NCBI RefSeq assembly: GCF_049856175.1
Contig: NZ_JBNDNA010000015.1
Coordinates: 12,126-76,125, forward strand
DNA length: 64,000 nt
Reading direction: 5' to 3'
Source: JB111 sp049856175
Lineage (GTDB): Bacteria > Actinomycetota > Actinomycetes > Actinomycetales > Actinomycetaceae
Position numbers and translations under genes: made by a program. Position 1 is the stretch's first letter; the number at the start of each line of letters is the position of its first letter. Below are positions 52,248 through 60,452 of the stretch, in pieces. The notes below the pieces were generated by a model, which worked only from the letters and a program-made list of their open reading frames with translations, did no database searches and was not told the DNA's origin.

Positions 52248-53837
52248 TCAGCGCGGCGCGACCTCGGCGTGCACGAGTCCCCAGACGAACGACTCCACGA
52301 GCGCCTCCCAGGACGCCTCGACCACGTCAGTCCCGACCCCGACCGTCGACCAGGACCGCACCCCGTCGGACGACCGCACGAGCACGCGCACCGACGCGTC
52401 GGTGCCCTGCTGGGAGTCGAGGATGCGCACCATGTAATCGACGAGCGCGAACGCCTCGATCTCGGGGTAGGTGTCCACCAGCGCCTCGCGCAGGGCGTGG
52501 TCGAGCGCGTTGACCGGCCCGTTGCCCTCCCCCGTGCGCACGATCCGGCCCCGGCCGGTGCGCAGCTTGACCGTCGCTTCGGCCTCGGTCCGTCCCCGAC
52601 CGTCGAGCGAGGTGACCTGTGCACGCCAGGACTCGACGTCGAAGTACGCCTCCGCGCCGCCCTCCCCCAGCTCCTCACGCAGGAGCAGCTCGAACGAGGC
52701 GTCCGCAGCGTCGTACGTGTACCCGCGCGCCTCCGCCGCCTTCACGCGCTCGGTCACGCGGGTGAGCAGCTCGGAGCGGCCGGCGAGGTCGAACCCGAGC
52801 TCGCGGCCCTTGAGCTCGATCGAGGCCCGCCCCGCCATGTCGGACACGATCATCCGCATGTCGTTGCCGACGGCCGCCGGGTCGGCGTGCTGGTAGAGGT
52901 CCGGGTCCACCCGGATCGCCGACGCGTGCAGGCCCGCCTTGTGCGCGAACGAGGAGAACCCCACGTAGGGCTGCCGGGAGAACGCGGGGATGTTGGTCAG
53001 CTCGGCGATCTGGTGGCTGATCCGCGTCGCCTCGCGCAGCCGGTCCGGTCCGATGCCGACGATTCCCCGCTTGAGCTCGAGGTTTGCGATCACCGCCACC
53101 AGGTCGGCGTTGCCGGTGCGCTCGCCGTACCCATTGACGCAGCCCTGGACGTGGCTCGCCCCGGCGTCGACCGCTGCGATCGACGAGGCCACGGCGGTGC
53201 CGGCGTCGTTGTGGGTGTGGATCCCGATCCGCCCCTCGACCGCACCGTGCACCTCGGCGACGATCCGGCCGACCTCGTCGGGCAGCGTCCCGCCGTTGGT
53301 GTCGCACAGGACCGCGGTCGTGGCACCGGCCTCGAGCGCGGTCCGCACGACGTCGCGCGCGTGCCCGGGGTCGTGCAGGTAACCGTCGAAGAAGTGCTCG
53401 CAGTCGACGTGCACCTCCCGGCCCAGACCCACGAGGTGGGAGACGGTGTCCCGCACCATCCGCAGGTTCTCCTCGAGGGACGTGCGCAGCGCGCGCTCGA
53501 CGTGCCGGGAGTCCGACTTCGCCACCAGCGTGAGCACGCCGGCGCCGGACTCCACCAGCGCCTGGACCTGGGCGTCCTCGGCCGCGGGCACGCCGGGCTT
53601 CGTCGTCGAGCCGAAGGCCGCGAGCCGCGCGTGGGTCAGCTCGAGCTCCTTCTCGGCAAGCTGGAAGAACTCCGTGTCCCGCGGGATGGCGCCCGGCCAG
53701 CCGCCCTCGATGTAGTCCACGCCCAGCTCGTCCAGGAGCGCGGCGATCGCCAGCTTGTCCGTGACGGTGAGGTTGATGCCCTCCTGCTGGGCGCCGTCCC
53801 GGAGGGTCGTGTCGTAGACGTGCAGCTCGTGCGTCAT
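52248..53837 (-). CDS. cimA: Citramalate synthase
   Basis: 529 aa, within the normal range for CimA (longer than homocitrate synthase). DTTLRDGAQQEGINLTVTDK at the N-terminus, GGWPGAIPRDTEFF, VDCEHFFDGYL, HTHNDAGTAVA (metal His pair) and FSSFAHKAGLHASA. A C-terminal LeuA regulatory dimer domain follows about residue 390. It condenses pyruvate and acetyl-CoA to citramalate, giving 2-oxobutyrate for isoleucine without threonine. Last gene of the ilv-leu operon, 16 bases after ilvE. Confidence 0.93.
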   Translation of the reverse strand: MTHELHVYDTTLRDGAQQEGINLTVTDKLAIAALLDELGVDYIEGGWPGAIPRDTEFFQLAEKELELTHARLAAFGSTTKPGVPAAEDAQVQALVESGAGVLTLVAKSDSRHVERALRTSLEENLRMVRDTVSHLVGLGREVHVDCEHFFDGYLHDPGHARDVVRTALEAGATTAVLCDTNGGTLPDEVGRIVAEVHGAVEGRIGIHTHNDAGTAVASSIAAVDAGASHVQGCVNGYGERTGNADLVAVIANLELKRGIVGIGPDRLREATRISHQIAELTNIPAFSRQPYVGFSSFAHKAGLHASAIRVDPDLYQHADPAAVGNDMRMIVSDMAGRASIELKGRELGFDLAGRSELLTRVTERVKAAEARGYTYDAADASFELLLREELGEGGAEAYFDVESWRAQVTSLDGRGRTEAEATVKLRTGRGRIVRTGEGNGPVNALDHALREALVDTYPEIEAFALVDYMVRILDSQQGTDASVRVLVRSSDGVRSWSTVGVGTDVVEASWEALVESFVWGLVHAEVAPR

Positions 53838-53853
53838 TCGGGTCCGCTCCTGC

Positions 53854-55107
53854 TCAGACGAGCCGATACATCCACTGGTGGGTGTCCGCCGCGCGGCCGT
53901 ACTGGATGTCGGTCAGCTCGGCGTGCAGCGACCGCGTGACCTGGCCGGGCTGACCGTCGGCGACGGTGACGTCGAAGTCCTCCCCCGCCAGGCGCCCGAT
54001 CGGCGTGACGACCGCGGCGGTGCCGCAGGCGAACACCTCGGCGACGGCGCCCGAGCGGATGTCGGCGAGCAGGTCGGCCAGGGCGATCGGCTCCTCGCGG
54101 ACCTCGCGGCCGGACTCGGCCAGCAGCGTGAGCAGCGCGTCCCGGGTGCCGCCGCGGAGGATCGTGCCGGTGAGGTCAGGCGTGCGGACGGTGCCGTCGG
54201 AGCCGACGACGACGAGGTTCATCCCGCCCAGCTCGTCGACGTACGTGTTGGTCGAGGCATCGAGGAAGAGGACCTGCTCGAAGCCCTTCTCGTAGGCCTC
54301 GGCCTGCGGCAGCAGGGAGGCGGCGTAGTTGCCACCGGTCTTGGTGTCGCCCATGCCGCCGACGCCGGCCCGGTGGTAGGTCGAGGAGACCCAGATGCCG
54401 ACGGGCTCGAACCCGTGGACGAAGTAGGGGCCCACCGGCGAGGCGATGAGCAGGTACTCGACCTGGCGCCCGGCGCGCACGCCGAGGAAGGGCTCGGAGG
54501 AGAACATGAACGGCCGCAGGTACATCGACGCCCCCTCGTCCGAGGGGACCCACCGCTCGTCGACGCTCATGAGCGCGGCGATCGACGCGACGACGTCCTC
54601 GGCCGGCATCTCGGGCAGCGCGAGCCGCCGCGCGGAGTGCGCGAGCCGGGCGGCGTTGAAGCCGGGCCGGAAGGTGCGCACCGAGCCGTCCTCCCAGCGG
54701 TAGGCCTTGAGGCCCTCGAAGACCTCCTGCCCGTAGTGCAGGACGGAGGCGGCGGGCGAGAGCTGCAGCGGCCCGTACGGCTCGAGGCGCAGGGGCCCCC
54801 ATCCGTCGTCGTGGGTCCAGGTGGCCCGGACCATGTGGTCCGTGAACGCCGTGCCGAATGACAGGTCGCCCATGATCTCGGCGTACCGCGCGTCGTCGGC
54901 GGGGTTCGGGTTGCGGCCGCCGGCCACGCGCGCGGCCAGCTCGCCGGCCGGCGGCAGGTCGGCGGACGGCGTCCCGGGCATGTCCAGGCCGGTGCCGCGC
55001 GCGGGCAGCGGAAGACCGCCGGGCGTGGTCGCGTCGCCGGGCTCGCCCTGGCTGACCTGGGCGTCGCCGACCTCCTGGCCGACGGCGGTGGGCTCCTCGG
55101 CGTTCAT
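53854..55107 (-). CDS. ilvE: Branched-chain amino acid aminotransferase
   Basis: 417 aa from the ATG at 55107, which overlaps the leuB stop (ATGA). Typical enzymes are about 365 aa; the extra N-terminal 45 residues are Gly/Pro/Glu-rich, so a start at an internal Met (MPGTPSADL) is possible. Fold-type IV motifs: GQEVFEGLKAYRWEDG, PFMFSSEPFLGV, GDTKTGGNYAASLLPQ (PLP lysine), and FACGTAAVVTPIG. It transfers amino groups to the keto acids of Leu, Ile and Val. Confidence 0.93.
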   Translation of the reverse strand: MNAEEPTAVGQEVGDAQVSQGEPGDATTPGGLPLPARGTGLDMPGTPSADLPPAGELAARVAGGRNPNPADDARYAEIMGDLSFGTAFTDHMVRATWTHDDGWGPLRLEPYGPLQLSPAASVLHYGQEVFEGLKAYRWEDGSVRTFRPGFNAARLAHSARRLALPEMPAEDVVASIAALMSVDERWVPSDEGASMYLRPFMFSSEPFLGVRAGRQVEYLLIASPVGPYFVHGFEPVGIWVSSTYHRAGVGGMGDTKTGGNYAASLLPQAEAYEKGFEQVLFLDASTNTYVDELGGMNLVVVGSDGTVRTPDLTGTILRGGTRDALLTLLAESGREVREEPIALADLLADIRSGAVAEVFACGTAAVVTPIGRLAGEDFDVTVADGQPGQVTRSLHAELTDIQYGRAADTHQWMYRLV

Positions 55108-56183
55108 CGCTCGCCCCCGGTGGTGGCCAGCGCGTCGGAGGTGACGGCGGCGGCGACGGCGTCGCCGATCTCGCTCGTGGTGCGCGTGGCGCCGGCGCGG
55201 GCGGCGACGTCGGCCTCGACGGCCGCCTCGATGCGCGCGGCGGCCGCGCCCTGGCCGACGTGCTCGAGCATGAGAGCGGCCGACAGGATCGCGGCGGTCG
55301 GGTCGGCCTTCCCGGTGCCCGCGATGTCCGGGGCGGAGCCGTGGACGGGCTCGAACATCGACGCCGAGGTGCGGTCGGGGTTGACGTTGCCCGACGCGGC
55401 CAGGCCGATGCCGCCGGTGACGGCGGCGACCAGGTCCGTGACGATGTCGCCGAACAGGTTGTCGGTGACGATGACGTCGAACCGCGACGGGTCCGTGACG
55501 AGGTAGATCATCGTCGCGTCGACGTGGGCGTAGTCGACCGCGACCTCGGGGTACTCGGCGGCGACGGCGTCGACCGTGCGCCGCCACAGGTGGCCGGCGT
55601 GCACGAGGACGTTGTGCTTGTGGACCAGGGTGAGCTTCTTGCGGGGCCGGGCCTGCGCGCGGGCGAACGCGTCGCGGACCACGCGCTCGACCCCGAACGC
55701 GGTGTTGACCGAGACCTCGGTGGCCAGCTCGTTGGGCGTGCCCACGCGCAACGCGCCGCCGTTGCCCACGTACGGGCCCTCGGTGCCCTCCCGCACGACG
55801 ACGAGGTCGATGGCACCGGGGTCGGCCAGCGGGGTGGCGACCCCGGGCAGCAGCTTCGCGGGCCGCAGGTTGACGTAGTGGTCGAGCTCGAAGCGCAAGC
55901 GCAGCAGCAGGCCGCGCTCGAGGACGCCGGAGGGGACACCGGGGTCGCCGACGGCCCCGAGCAGGATCGCGTCGTGCTCACGCAGGGAGGCCACCTCGGC
56001 GTCGGTGATCGTCTCCCCGGTGCGGTGCCAGCGGGCGGCGCCGAGGTCGTACGGGGTCTCCCGCAGGGTGACGCCGGACCCGTCCAGCGCGGCGCGCGCG
56101 ACCTTGAGGGCCTCGGCCACCACCTCCGGGCCGATCCCGTCGCCACCGACGACACCCAGGTCGATCTCGCGCTGCTCGCTCAC
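55104..56183 (-). CDS. leuB: 3-isopropylmalate dehydrogenase
   Basis: 359 aa from a GTG at 56183 with GAGAGGA upstream. VVGGDGIGPEVVAEALKV, LLLRLRFELDHYVNLRP (substrate arginines), VVVREGTEGPYVGNG, DYAHVDATMIYLV and TDNLFGDIVTDLVAAVTGGIGLA (Asp metal ligands), plus MFEPVHGSAPDIAGTGKADP. It oxidises 3-isopropylmalate in leucine synthesis. Other leu genes (leuA, leuCD) are not in the window. It lies between ilvC and ilvE. Confidence 0.95.
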   Translation of the reverse strand: MSEQREIDLGVVGGDGIGPEVVAEALKVARAALDGSGVTLRETPYDLGAARWHRTGETITDAEVASLREHDAILLGAVGDPGVPSGVLERGLLLRLRFELDHYVNLRPAKLLPGVATPLADPGAIDLVVVREGTEGPYVGNGGALRVGTPNELATEVSVNTAFGVERVVRDAFARAQARPRKKLTLVHKHNVLVHAGHLWRRTVDAVAAEYPEVAVDYAHVDATMIYLVTDPSRFDVIVTDNLFGDIVTDLVAAVTGGIGLAASGNVNPDRTSASMFEPVHGSAPDIAGTGKADPTAAILSAALMLEHVGQGAAAARIEAAVEADVAARAGATRTTSEIGDAVAAAVTSDALATTGGER

Positions 56184-56238
56184 AGTTGTCCTCTCCACGT
56201 CCGTGCGGGCCTGGCGGCCCCGTTCATCATGCCGGGCC

Positions 56239-56283
56239 GACCCGGCCCGGCCCGCCGCGCGGGGCGACGGGCCGGGCCGGGTC
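56239..56283. terminator. 16-bp GC hairpin between ilvC and leuB
   Basis: GACCCGGCCCGGCCCG (56239-56254) pairs perfectly with 56268-56283 around a 13-base loop. It follows the ilvC stop on the minus strand by 24 bases. No U-run, so it may be a partial terminator or an RNA processing/stability element that sets ilvC above leuB expression. Confidence 0.6.
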
Positions 56284-56306
56284 GAGCTCCTCGTGCGGGC
56301 AGCCGG

Positions 56307-57335
56307 TCAGCGACCGACCTGGCCCTGGGTGTAGTCCGCGTCCCGGGTCTCGACCCAGGAGAACAGGTTGCGCAGCTCGAGGCCGGTCGCCTCGATCGGG
56401 TGCTGCTCGCCCTTCTTGCGCAGCGCGGCGAACTCGGGGCCGCCCGCGTCCTGGTCCGCGATGAAGCGCTCGGCGAAGGCGCCGGACTGGATGTCCGCGA
56501 GCACCGCGACCATGTTGTCCTTGACCTCGGGGGTGATGACCCGCGGGCCCGAGACGTAGTCGCCGTACTCGGCGGTGTCCGAGACCGACCAGCGCTGCTT
56601 GGCGATGCCGCCCTCGTACATGAGGTCGACGATGAGCTTGAGCTCGTGCAGGACCTCGAAGTAGGCGATCTCCGGCTGGTAGCCGGCCTCGGTGAGGACC
56701 TCGAAGCCGTACTGCGCGAGCTGGCTGACGCCGCCGCAGAGCACGGTCTGCTCGCCGAACAGGTCGGACTCGGTCTCCTCGGTGAAGGTGGTCTTGATGC
56801 CGCCGGCGCGCAGGCCGCCGATCGCCTTCGCGTAGGAGGCCGCGAGGTCCCAGGCCGTGCCCGAGGCGTCCTGCTCGACCGCGAGGAGGACCGGCACGCC
56901 GCGGCCGTCCTCGTACTGGCGACGCACCGTGTGGCCCGGGCCCTTCGGGGCGACCATGGCGATGTCGTGGCCGGCGGACGGCGTGACGAGGTCGAACCGG
57001 ATGTTGAAGCCGTGGGCGAAGAAGATCGCCGCGTCGTCCTTGAGGTTCGGCTCGATGTCCTCGGAGTAGATCGTGCGCTGGTGCTGGTCCGGGGCGAGGA
57101 CCATGATGACGTCGGCGCCGGAGACGGCGTCCGCCACGGTGGCGACCGCGAGGCCCTGCTCCTCCGCCTTCGCGCGGGAGGAGGACCCCTCGCGCAGGCC
57201 GACGACGACCTCGACGCCCGAGTCCCGCAGGTTCAGCGCGTGCGCGTGCCCCTGGCTGCCGTAGCCGATGACGGCCACCTTCTTGGACTGGATGATCGAC
57301 AGATCGGCGTCGTCGTCGTAGTACAGCTCGGCCAC
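56307..57335 (-). CDS. ilvC: Ketol-acid reductoisomerase (class I)
   Basis: 342 aa from a GTG at 57335 with GAAGGAGG upstream. Rossmann GYGSQGHAHALNLRDSG, MVAPKGPGHTVRRQYEDGRG, and the metal-binding ETESDLFGEQTVLCGG and HELKLIVDLMYEGG. The short class I length and the loop VVVGLREGSSSRAKAEEQG suggest NADPH use. It rearranges and reduces acetolactate or acetohydroxybutyrate for Val, Leu and Ile synthesis. It follows ilvN by 136 bases containing GTGCG-rich simple sequence. Confidence 0.96.
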   Translation of the reverse strand: MAELYYDDDADLSIIQSKKVAVIGYGSQGHAHALNLRDSGVEVVVGLREGSSSRAKAEEQGLAVATVADAVSGADVIMVLAPDQHQRTIYSEDIEPNLKDDAAIFFAHGFNIRFDLVTPSAGHDIAMVAPKGPGHTVRRQYEDGRGVPVLLAVEQDASGTAWDLAASYAKAIGGLRAGGIKTTFTEETESDLFGEQTVLCGGVSQLAQYGFEVLTEAGYQPEIAYFEVLHELKLIVDLMYEGGIAKQRWSVSDTAEYGDYVSGPRVITPEVKDNMVAVLADIQSGAFAERFIADQDAGGPEFAALRKKGEQHPIEATGLELRNLFSWVETRDADYTQGQVGR

Positions 57336-57471
57336 GAGGGCCCTCCTTCGTTCGTTGGTGCTCGGTCGTGTTCGTGCAGGTCGTCGGTCGTGCGGGCGCC
57401 GGTGCGGGAGCGCCGGCATCACGCGCGGGTGGTGCGTGCGCGCGTGTGCGTGCGGTGCGCCGGGCGCCCGG

Positions 57472-57996
57472 TCAGGCGCTGCGCACGCGGTCCAGCGTGC
57501 GGTCCGTGAGCGAGCGCGAGCCGCGCGCCAGCGCCACGGAGCCCGACTGCACGATCTCACGGATGCCGTACGGCGCGAGGGCCGTGAGCAGGGCGTCGAG
57601 CTTGGCGTCGCCGCCCGTGGCCTCGATCGTCACGGCCTCCGGCGCGACGTCGACGACGTGCGCGCGGAACAGCTCGACGACCTGGAGGACGGCGGTGCGG
57701 GAGGCGTCGTCGGCGCGGACCTTGACGAGCAGGAGCTCGCGCTCGACGGTGTTCCCCGGCTCGAGCTCGACGATCTTCAGCACGTTGATCAGCTTGTTCA
57801 GCTGCTTGGTGACCTGCTCGAGCGGGAGCTCGGCGGCGTCGACGACCACCGTGATGCGCGAGACGTCCTCCCGCTCGGTGGGACCCACCGCGAGCGAGTG
57901 GATGTTGAACGCGCGACGGGCGAACAGCGCGGTGACGCGCGTGAGGACGCCGGGCTTGTTCTCGACCAGAACGGACAGCGTGTGCCTGGTGCTCAT
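57472..57996 (-). CDS. ilvN: Acetolactate synthase small (regulatory) subunit
   Basis: 174 aa, ATG at 57996. N-terminal ACT domain: TLSVLVENKPGVLTRVTALFARRAFNIHSLAVGPTE, with the residues that bind valine for feedback inhibition, and a C-terminal regulatory domain around VTIEATGGDAKLDALLTALAPYGI. It starts 10 bases after ilvB, on AAGGGGAAGGAC, and partners the large subunit in the AHAS holoenzyme. Confidence 0.95.
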   Translation of the reverse strand: MSTRHTLSVLVENKPGVLTRVTALFARRAFNIHSLAVGPTEREDVSRITVVVDAAELPLEQVTKQLNKLINVLKIVELEPGNTVERELLLVKVRADDASRTAVLQVVELFRAHVVDVAPEAVTIEATGGDAKLDALLTALAPYGIREIVQSGSVALARGSRSLTDRTLDRVRSA

Positions 57997-58006
57997 GTCC
58001 TTCCCC

Positions 58007-60055
58007 TCAGTCCTCGTGCTCGAAGTCGGGCGTGAGCCCACGGGCGTACTGGATCTCGTCGTTGGAGACGCCGGAGGCGACCATCGGCCACACCATCGCG
58101 TCGCGGCTGACGACGAAGTCGATGACCACCGGGCGGTCGTTGATCTCCATCGCGCGCTCGATCGCGGCGTCGATCTCATCGACCTTGGTCACCCGGATCG
58201 CCACGCATCCGTAGGCCTCCGCGAGCTTGACGAAGTCCGGGATGTGCACCGTGTCGTGCCCGGTGTGCAGGTCGGTCGACGAGTAGCGGCTCTCGTAGAA
58301 CAGGGTCTGCCACTGGCGGACCATGCCGAGCGAGGAGTTGTTGATGATCGCGACCTTGATGGGGATCTGGTCCAGCACGCAGGTGGCCAGCTCCTGGTTG
58401 GTCATCTGGAAGCAGCCGTCGCCGTCGATCGCCCAGACCGGCGTGTCCGGCAGGGCGGCCTTGGCTCCCATGGCGGCCGGGACCGCGTAGCCCATCGTGC
58501 CCAGGCCGCCGGAGTTGAGGAACGTGCGCGGCTTCTCGTAGCTGATGAACTGGGCGGCCCACATCTGGTGCTGCCCCACGCCCGCGGCGTAGACGGCGTC
58601 CGGTCCGGCGAGCTCGCCGAGGCGCGAGATGACGTGCTGGGGCGCGAGCTGGCCGTCGGCCGTGGGCGCCCAGCCCAGCGGGTAGCGGGTGCGCAGGTCG
58701 GTGAGCTGGTCCCACCAGGCCGCGACCTCGGGCTCGCCGTGCTGGACCTGGGCGTCGCGCAGCGCCGCCGTGAGGGCAGGGATCGTCTCGGACAGGTCCC
58801 CGACGATCGGGACGTCGGCGCGACGGTTCTTCGAGATCTCCGCCGGGTCGACGTCCGCGTGCACGATCTTCGCGAGCGGGGCGAAGCTGTCGAGGCGGCC
58901 GGTCACGCGGTCGTCGAACCGGGCCCCGAGCGCGACGACGAGGTCGGCCTTCTGCAGCGCCGCCACCGCAGCGACGGTGCCGTGCATGCCGGGCATGCCG
59001 ACGTTGTTCGGGTGCGAGTCCGGGAACGCGCCGCGGGCCATGAGCGTCGTGACGACCGCGGCGTTCGAGACCTCGACGAGCTCGGCGAGCGCGTCGGTGG
59101 ACTGCGCACGGATGACGCCGCCACCCACGTAGAGGACGGGGCGCGAGGCGGAGGCGATGAGCCGGGCCGCCTCCTTGACCTGACGACCGTGCGGCTTGAC
59201 CGTCGGCTTGTAGCCGGGCAGGTCCATCACCGGCGGCCACACGAAGTCCGCCTCGGCCTGCTGGGCGGACTTGGCGACGTCGACCAGCACCGGGCCCGGT
59301 CGGCCCGTGGCGGCGAGGTGGAACGCCTCGGCGATGCGGGCCGGGATCTCGTCCGGGTCCGTGACGAGGAAGGAGTGCTTGGTCAGCGGCATCGTGGCGC
59401 CGACGATGTCCGCCTCCTGGAAGGCGTCCGTCCCGATCGCCGCCGCGCCGACCTGGCCGGTGATGGCCACGAGCGGGACGGAGTCCATGTTGGCGTCCGC
59501 GATGGCCGTGATGAGGTTGGTCGCCCCCGGCCCCGAGGTGGCGATGCAGACGCCCGTCCGGCCGGTCGCCGCCGCGTAGCCCACGGCCGCGTGGCCGGCG
59601 CCCTGCTCGTGGCGGACGAGGATGTGCCGCACCTTGTCCGACTGGAACAGCGGGTCGTACGTCGGCAGGATCGCGCCGCCAGGGATCCCGAAGATCGTGT
59701 CGACGCCCAGCTCCTCGAGGGCGCGGACGATGTTGCGGGCGCCCGTCGAGGGCTCGGTGATCTCCGCGTCCTGGGCGACTGTCTCGATGCGGCCGCCCCG
59801 CAGGACGACGCCGGTCCCGCCCGTGCCACCGTGGGCGAGCGTGCGCTCGGCGACGGCCGCCGTCGCGAGGATGTCGGCCTCGACCGGGTCGATGCCGGGC
59901 GTGGCTCCCCTGGCGGGCACGGCCCTGCGCCGCGCGCCGACCTCGTCCCCGAGTACGGCGTCGTCGGTCCCGGTCCCGGCCGCGCCGACGTCGTGGCGCG
60001 CGGCCTCGTCGTCGGGCGCGGAATGGCTCGGCGCGCTGTGCGACGTGCTCGTCAT
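58007..60055 (-). CDS. ilvB: Acetolactate synthase large (catalytic) subunit
   Basis: 682 aa from the ATG at 60055 with GAAGGAGGGACC upstream. The first 105 or so residues are a Gly/Ala/Thr-rich extension before the core starting GARNIVRALEELGVDTIFGIPGGAILP. ThDP-enzyme features are intact: catalytic Glu in RHEQGAGHAA, GATNLITAIADANMDS, GDGCFQMTNQELATC and INNSSLGMVRQWQ (ThDP Mg motif). The core condenses pyruvate with pyruvate or 2-oxobutyrate. Upstream sit a leader peptide and attenuator. Confidence 0.95.
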   Translation of the reverse strand: MTSTSHSAPSHSAPDDEAARHDVGAAGTGTDDAVLGDEVGARRRAVPARGATPGIDPVEADILATAAVAERTLAHGGTGGTGVVLRGGRIETVAQDAEITEPSTGARNIVRALEELGVDTIFGIPGGAILPTYDPLFQSDKVRHILVRHEQGAGHAAVGYAAATGRTGVCIATSGPGATNLITAIADANMDSVPLVAITGQVGAAAIGTDAFQEADIVGATMPLTKHSFLVTDPDEIPARIAEAFHLAATGRPGPVLVDVAKSAQQAEADFVWPPVMDLPGYKPTVKPHGRQVKEAARLIASASRPVLYVGGGVIRAQSTDALAELVEVSNAAVVTTLMARGAFPDSHPNNVGMPGMHGTVAAVAALQKADLVVALGARFDDRVTGRLDSFAPLAKIVHADVDPAEISKNRRADVPIVGDLSETIPALTAALRDAQVQHGEPEVAAWWDQLTDLRTRYPLGWAPTADGQLAPQHVISRLGELAGPDAVYAAGVGQHQMWAAQFISYEKPRTFLNSGGLGTMGYAVPAAMGAKAALPDTPVWAIDGDGCFQMTNQELATCVLDQIPIKVAIINNSSLGMVRQWQTLFYESRYSSTDLHTGHDTVHIPDFVKLAEAYGCVAIRVTKVDEIDAAIERAMEINDRPVVIDFVVSRDAMVWPMVASGVSNDEIQYARGLTPDFEHED

Positions 60056-60135
60056 GGTCCCTCCTTCGCCTCTCCGGCCCGCGGGGCCGGTTCGTGGACG
60101 ACCCTGGTCCGGGTCAGCCGTGTCGCCGGGCATGC

Positions 60136-60167
60136 AAAAACCCCTCGACCCGGCGGGTGTCGAGGGG
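60136..60167 (-). terminator. ilvB attenuator terminator hairpin
   Basis: On the minus strand CCCCTCGAC pairs with GTCGAGGGG (60159-60167 with 60141-60149) around a 9-base loop, then TTTTTG. It is a full intrinsic terminator 81 bases before the ilvB start, positioned after the leader peptide stop. CCGGCCGCG just upstream (60168-60176) can pair with the 3' half of a leader palindrome (GTCGGCCGCGCGGCCGAC, 60194-60211), an alternative structure for antitermination. Confidence 0.8.
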
Positions 60168-60184
60168 CGCGGCCGGACCAGCTC

Positions 60185-60235
60185 TCAACGAGCGTCGGCC
60201 GCGCGGCCGACTACGAGAATGCTGATCCTGGGCAC
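60185..60235 (-). CDS. ilvB leader peptide
   Basis: A 16-codon frame starting with GTG at 60235: MPRISILVVGRAADAR, stop TGA at 60185-60187. The Ile-Ser-Ile-Leu-Val-Val run contains all three branched-chain amino acids. Ribosome stalling there when these are scarce would shift pairing and prevent formation of the terminator at 60136. Actinobacterial ilvB leaders have the same LVVVGRA-type core. No ribosome site precedes it; the -10 at 60242 puts the transcript start on the GTG. Confidence 0.8.
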   Translation of the reverse strand: MPRISILVVGRAADAR

Positions 60236-60241
60236 ACGTGC

Positions 60242-60247
60242 ACTGTA
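60242..60247 (-). promoter_or_regulatory. Probable -10 element of the ilvB leader transcript
   Basis: TACAGT on the minus strand ends 6 bases before the leader GTG, so transcription would begin at or next to that codon, giving a leaderless message. No strong -35 is visible upstream. Confidence 0.5.
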
Positions 60248-60364
60248 CGCCCGCCGCCCGCGCGGACGCCAGTCGTCTTGCATCGTGGTTCACGTTCCCG
60301 ATCAGTGAGACGAATTGGGGAACGGGGGCCTGCGGGCCGTCCACCCGGCCGGCAGCGCGCTCCG

Positions 60365-60452
60365 TCGTCGTGAGCGAGGCGCCCTCACTCGTCGTGAGCG
60401 AGGCGCCCTCACTCGTCGTGGGCGAGGCGCCCTCACTCGTCGTGGGCGAGGG
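60365..60452. repeat. 24-bp tandem repeat, three full copies plus part, across a gene 3' end
   Basis: TCGTCGTGAGCGAGGCGCCC plus CTCAC repeats at 60365, 60389 and 60413 (one base different), with a partial fourth at 60437. The last unit carries the stop codon and final residues LAHDE of the membrane protein gene read on the minus strand; the copies beyond repeat the same end in the same frame (LAHDE-stop, LTHDE-stop). Confidence 0.85.

Noticed and set aside
57368..60373. 1001-codon + strand frame opposite ilvB/ilvN
   Set aside because: Entirely antisense to well-conserved ilv genes and composed of low-complexity Arg/Asp/Val residues, so it is a shadow.
60365..60452. CRISPR array
   Set aside because: 24-bp units are directly abutting without spacers. 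No other regularly spaced repeat-spacer pattern or cas gene was seen in the window.
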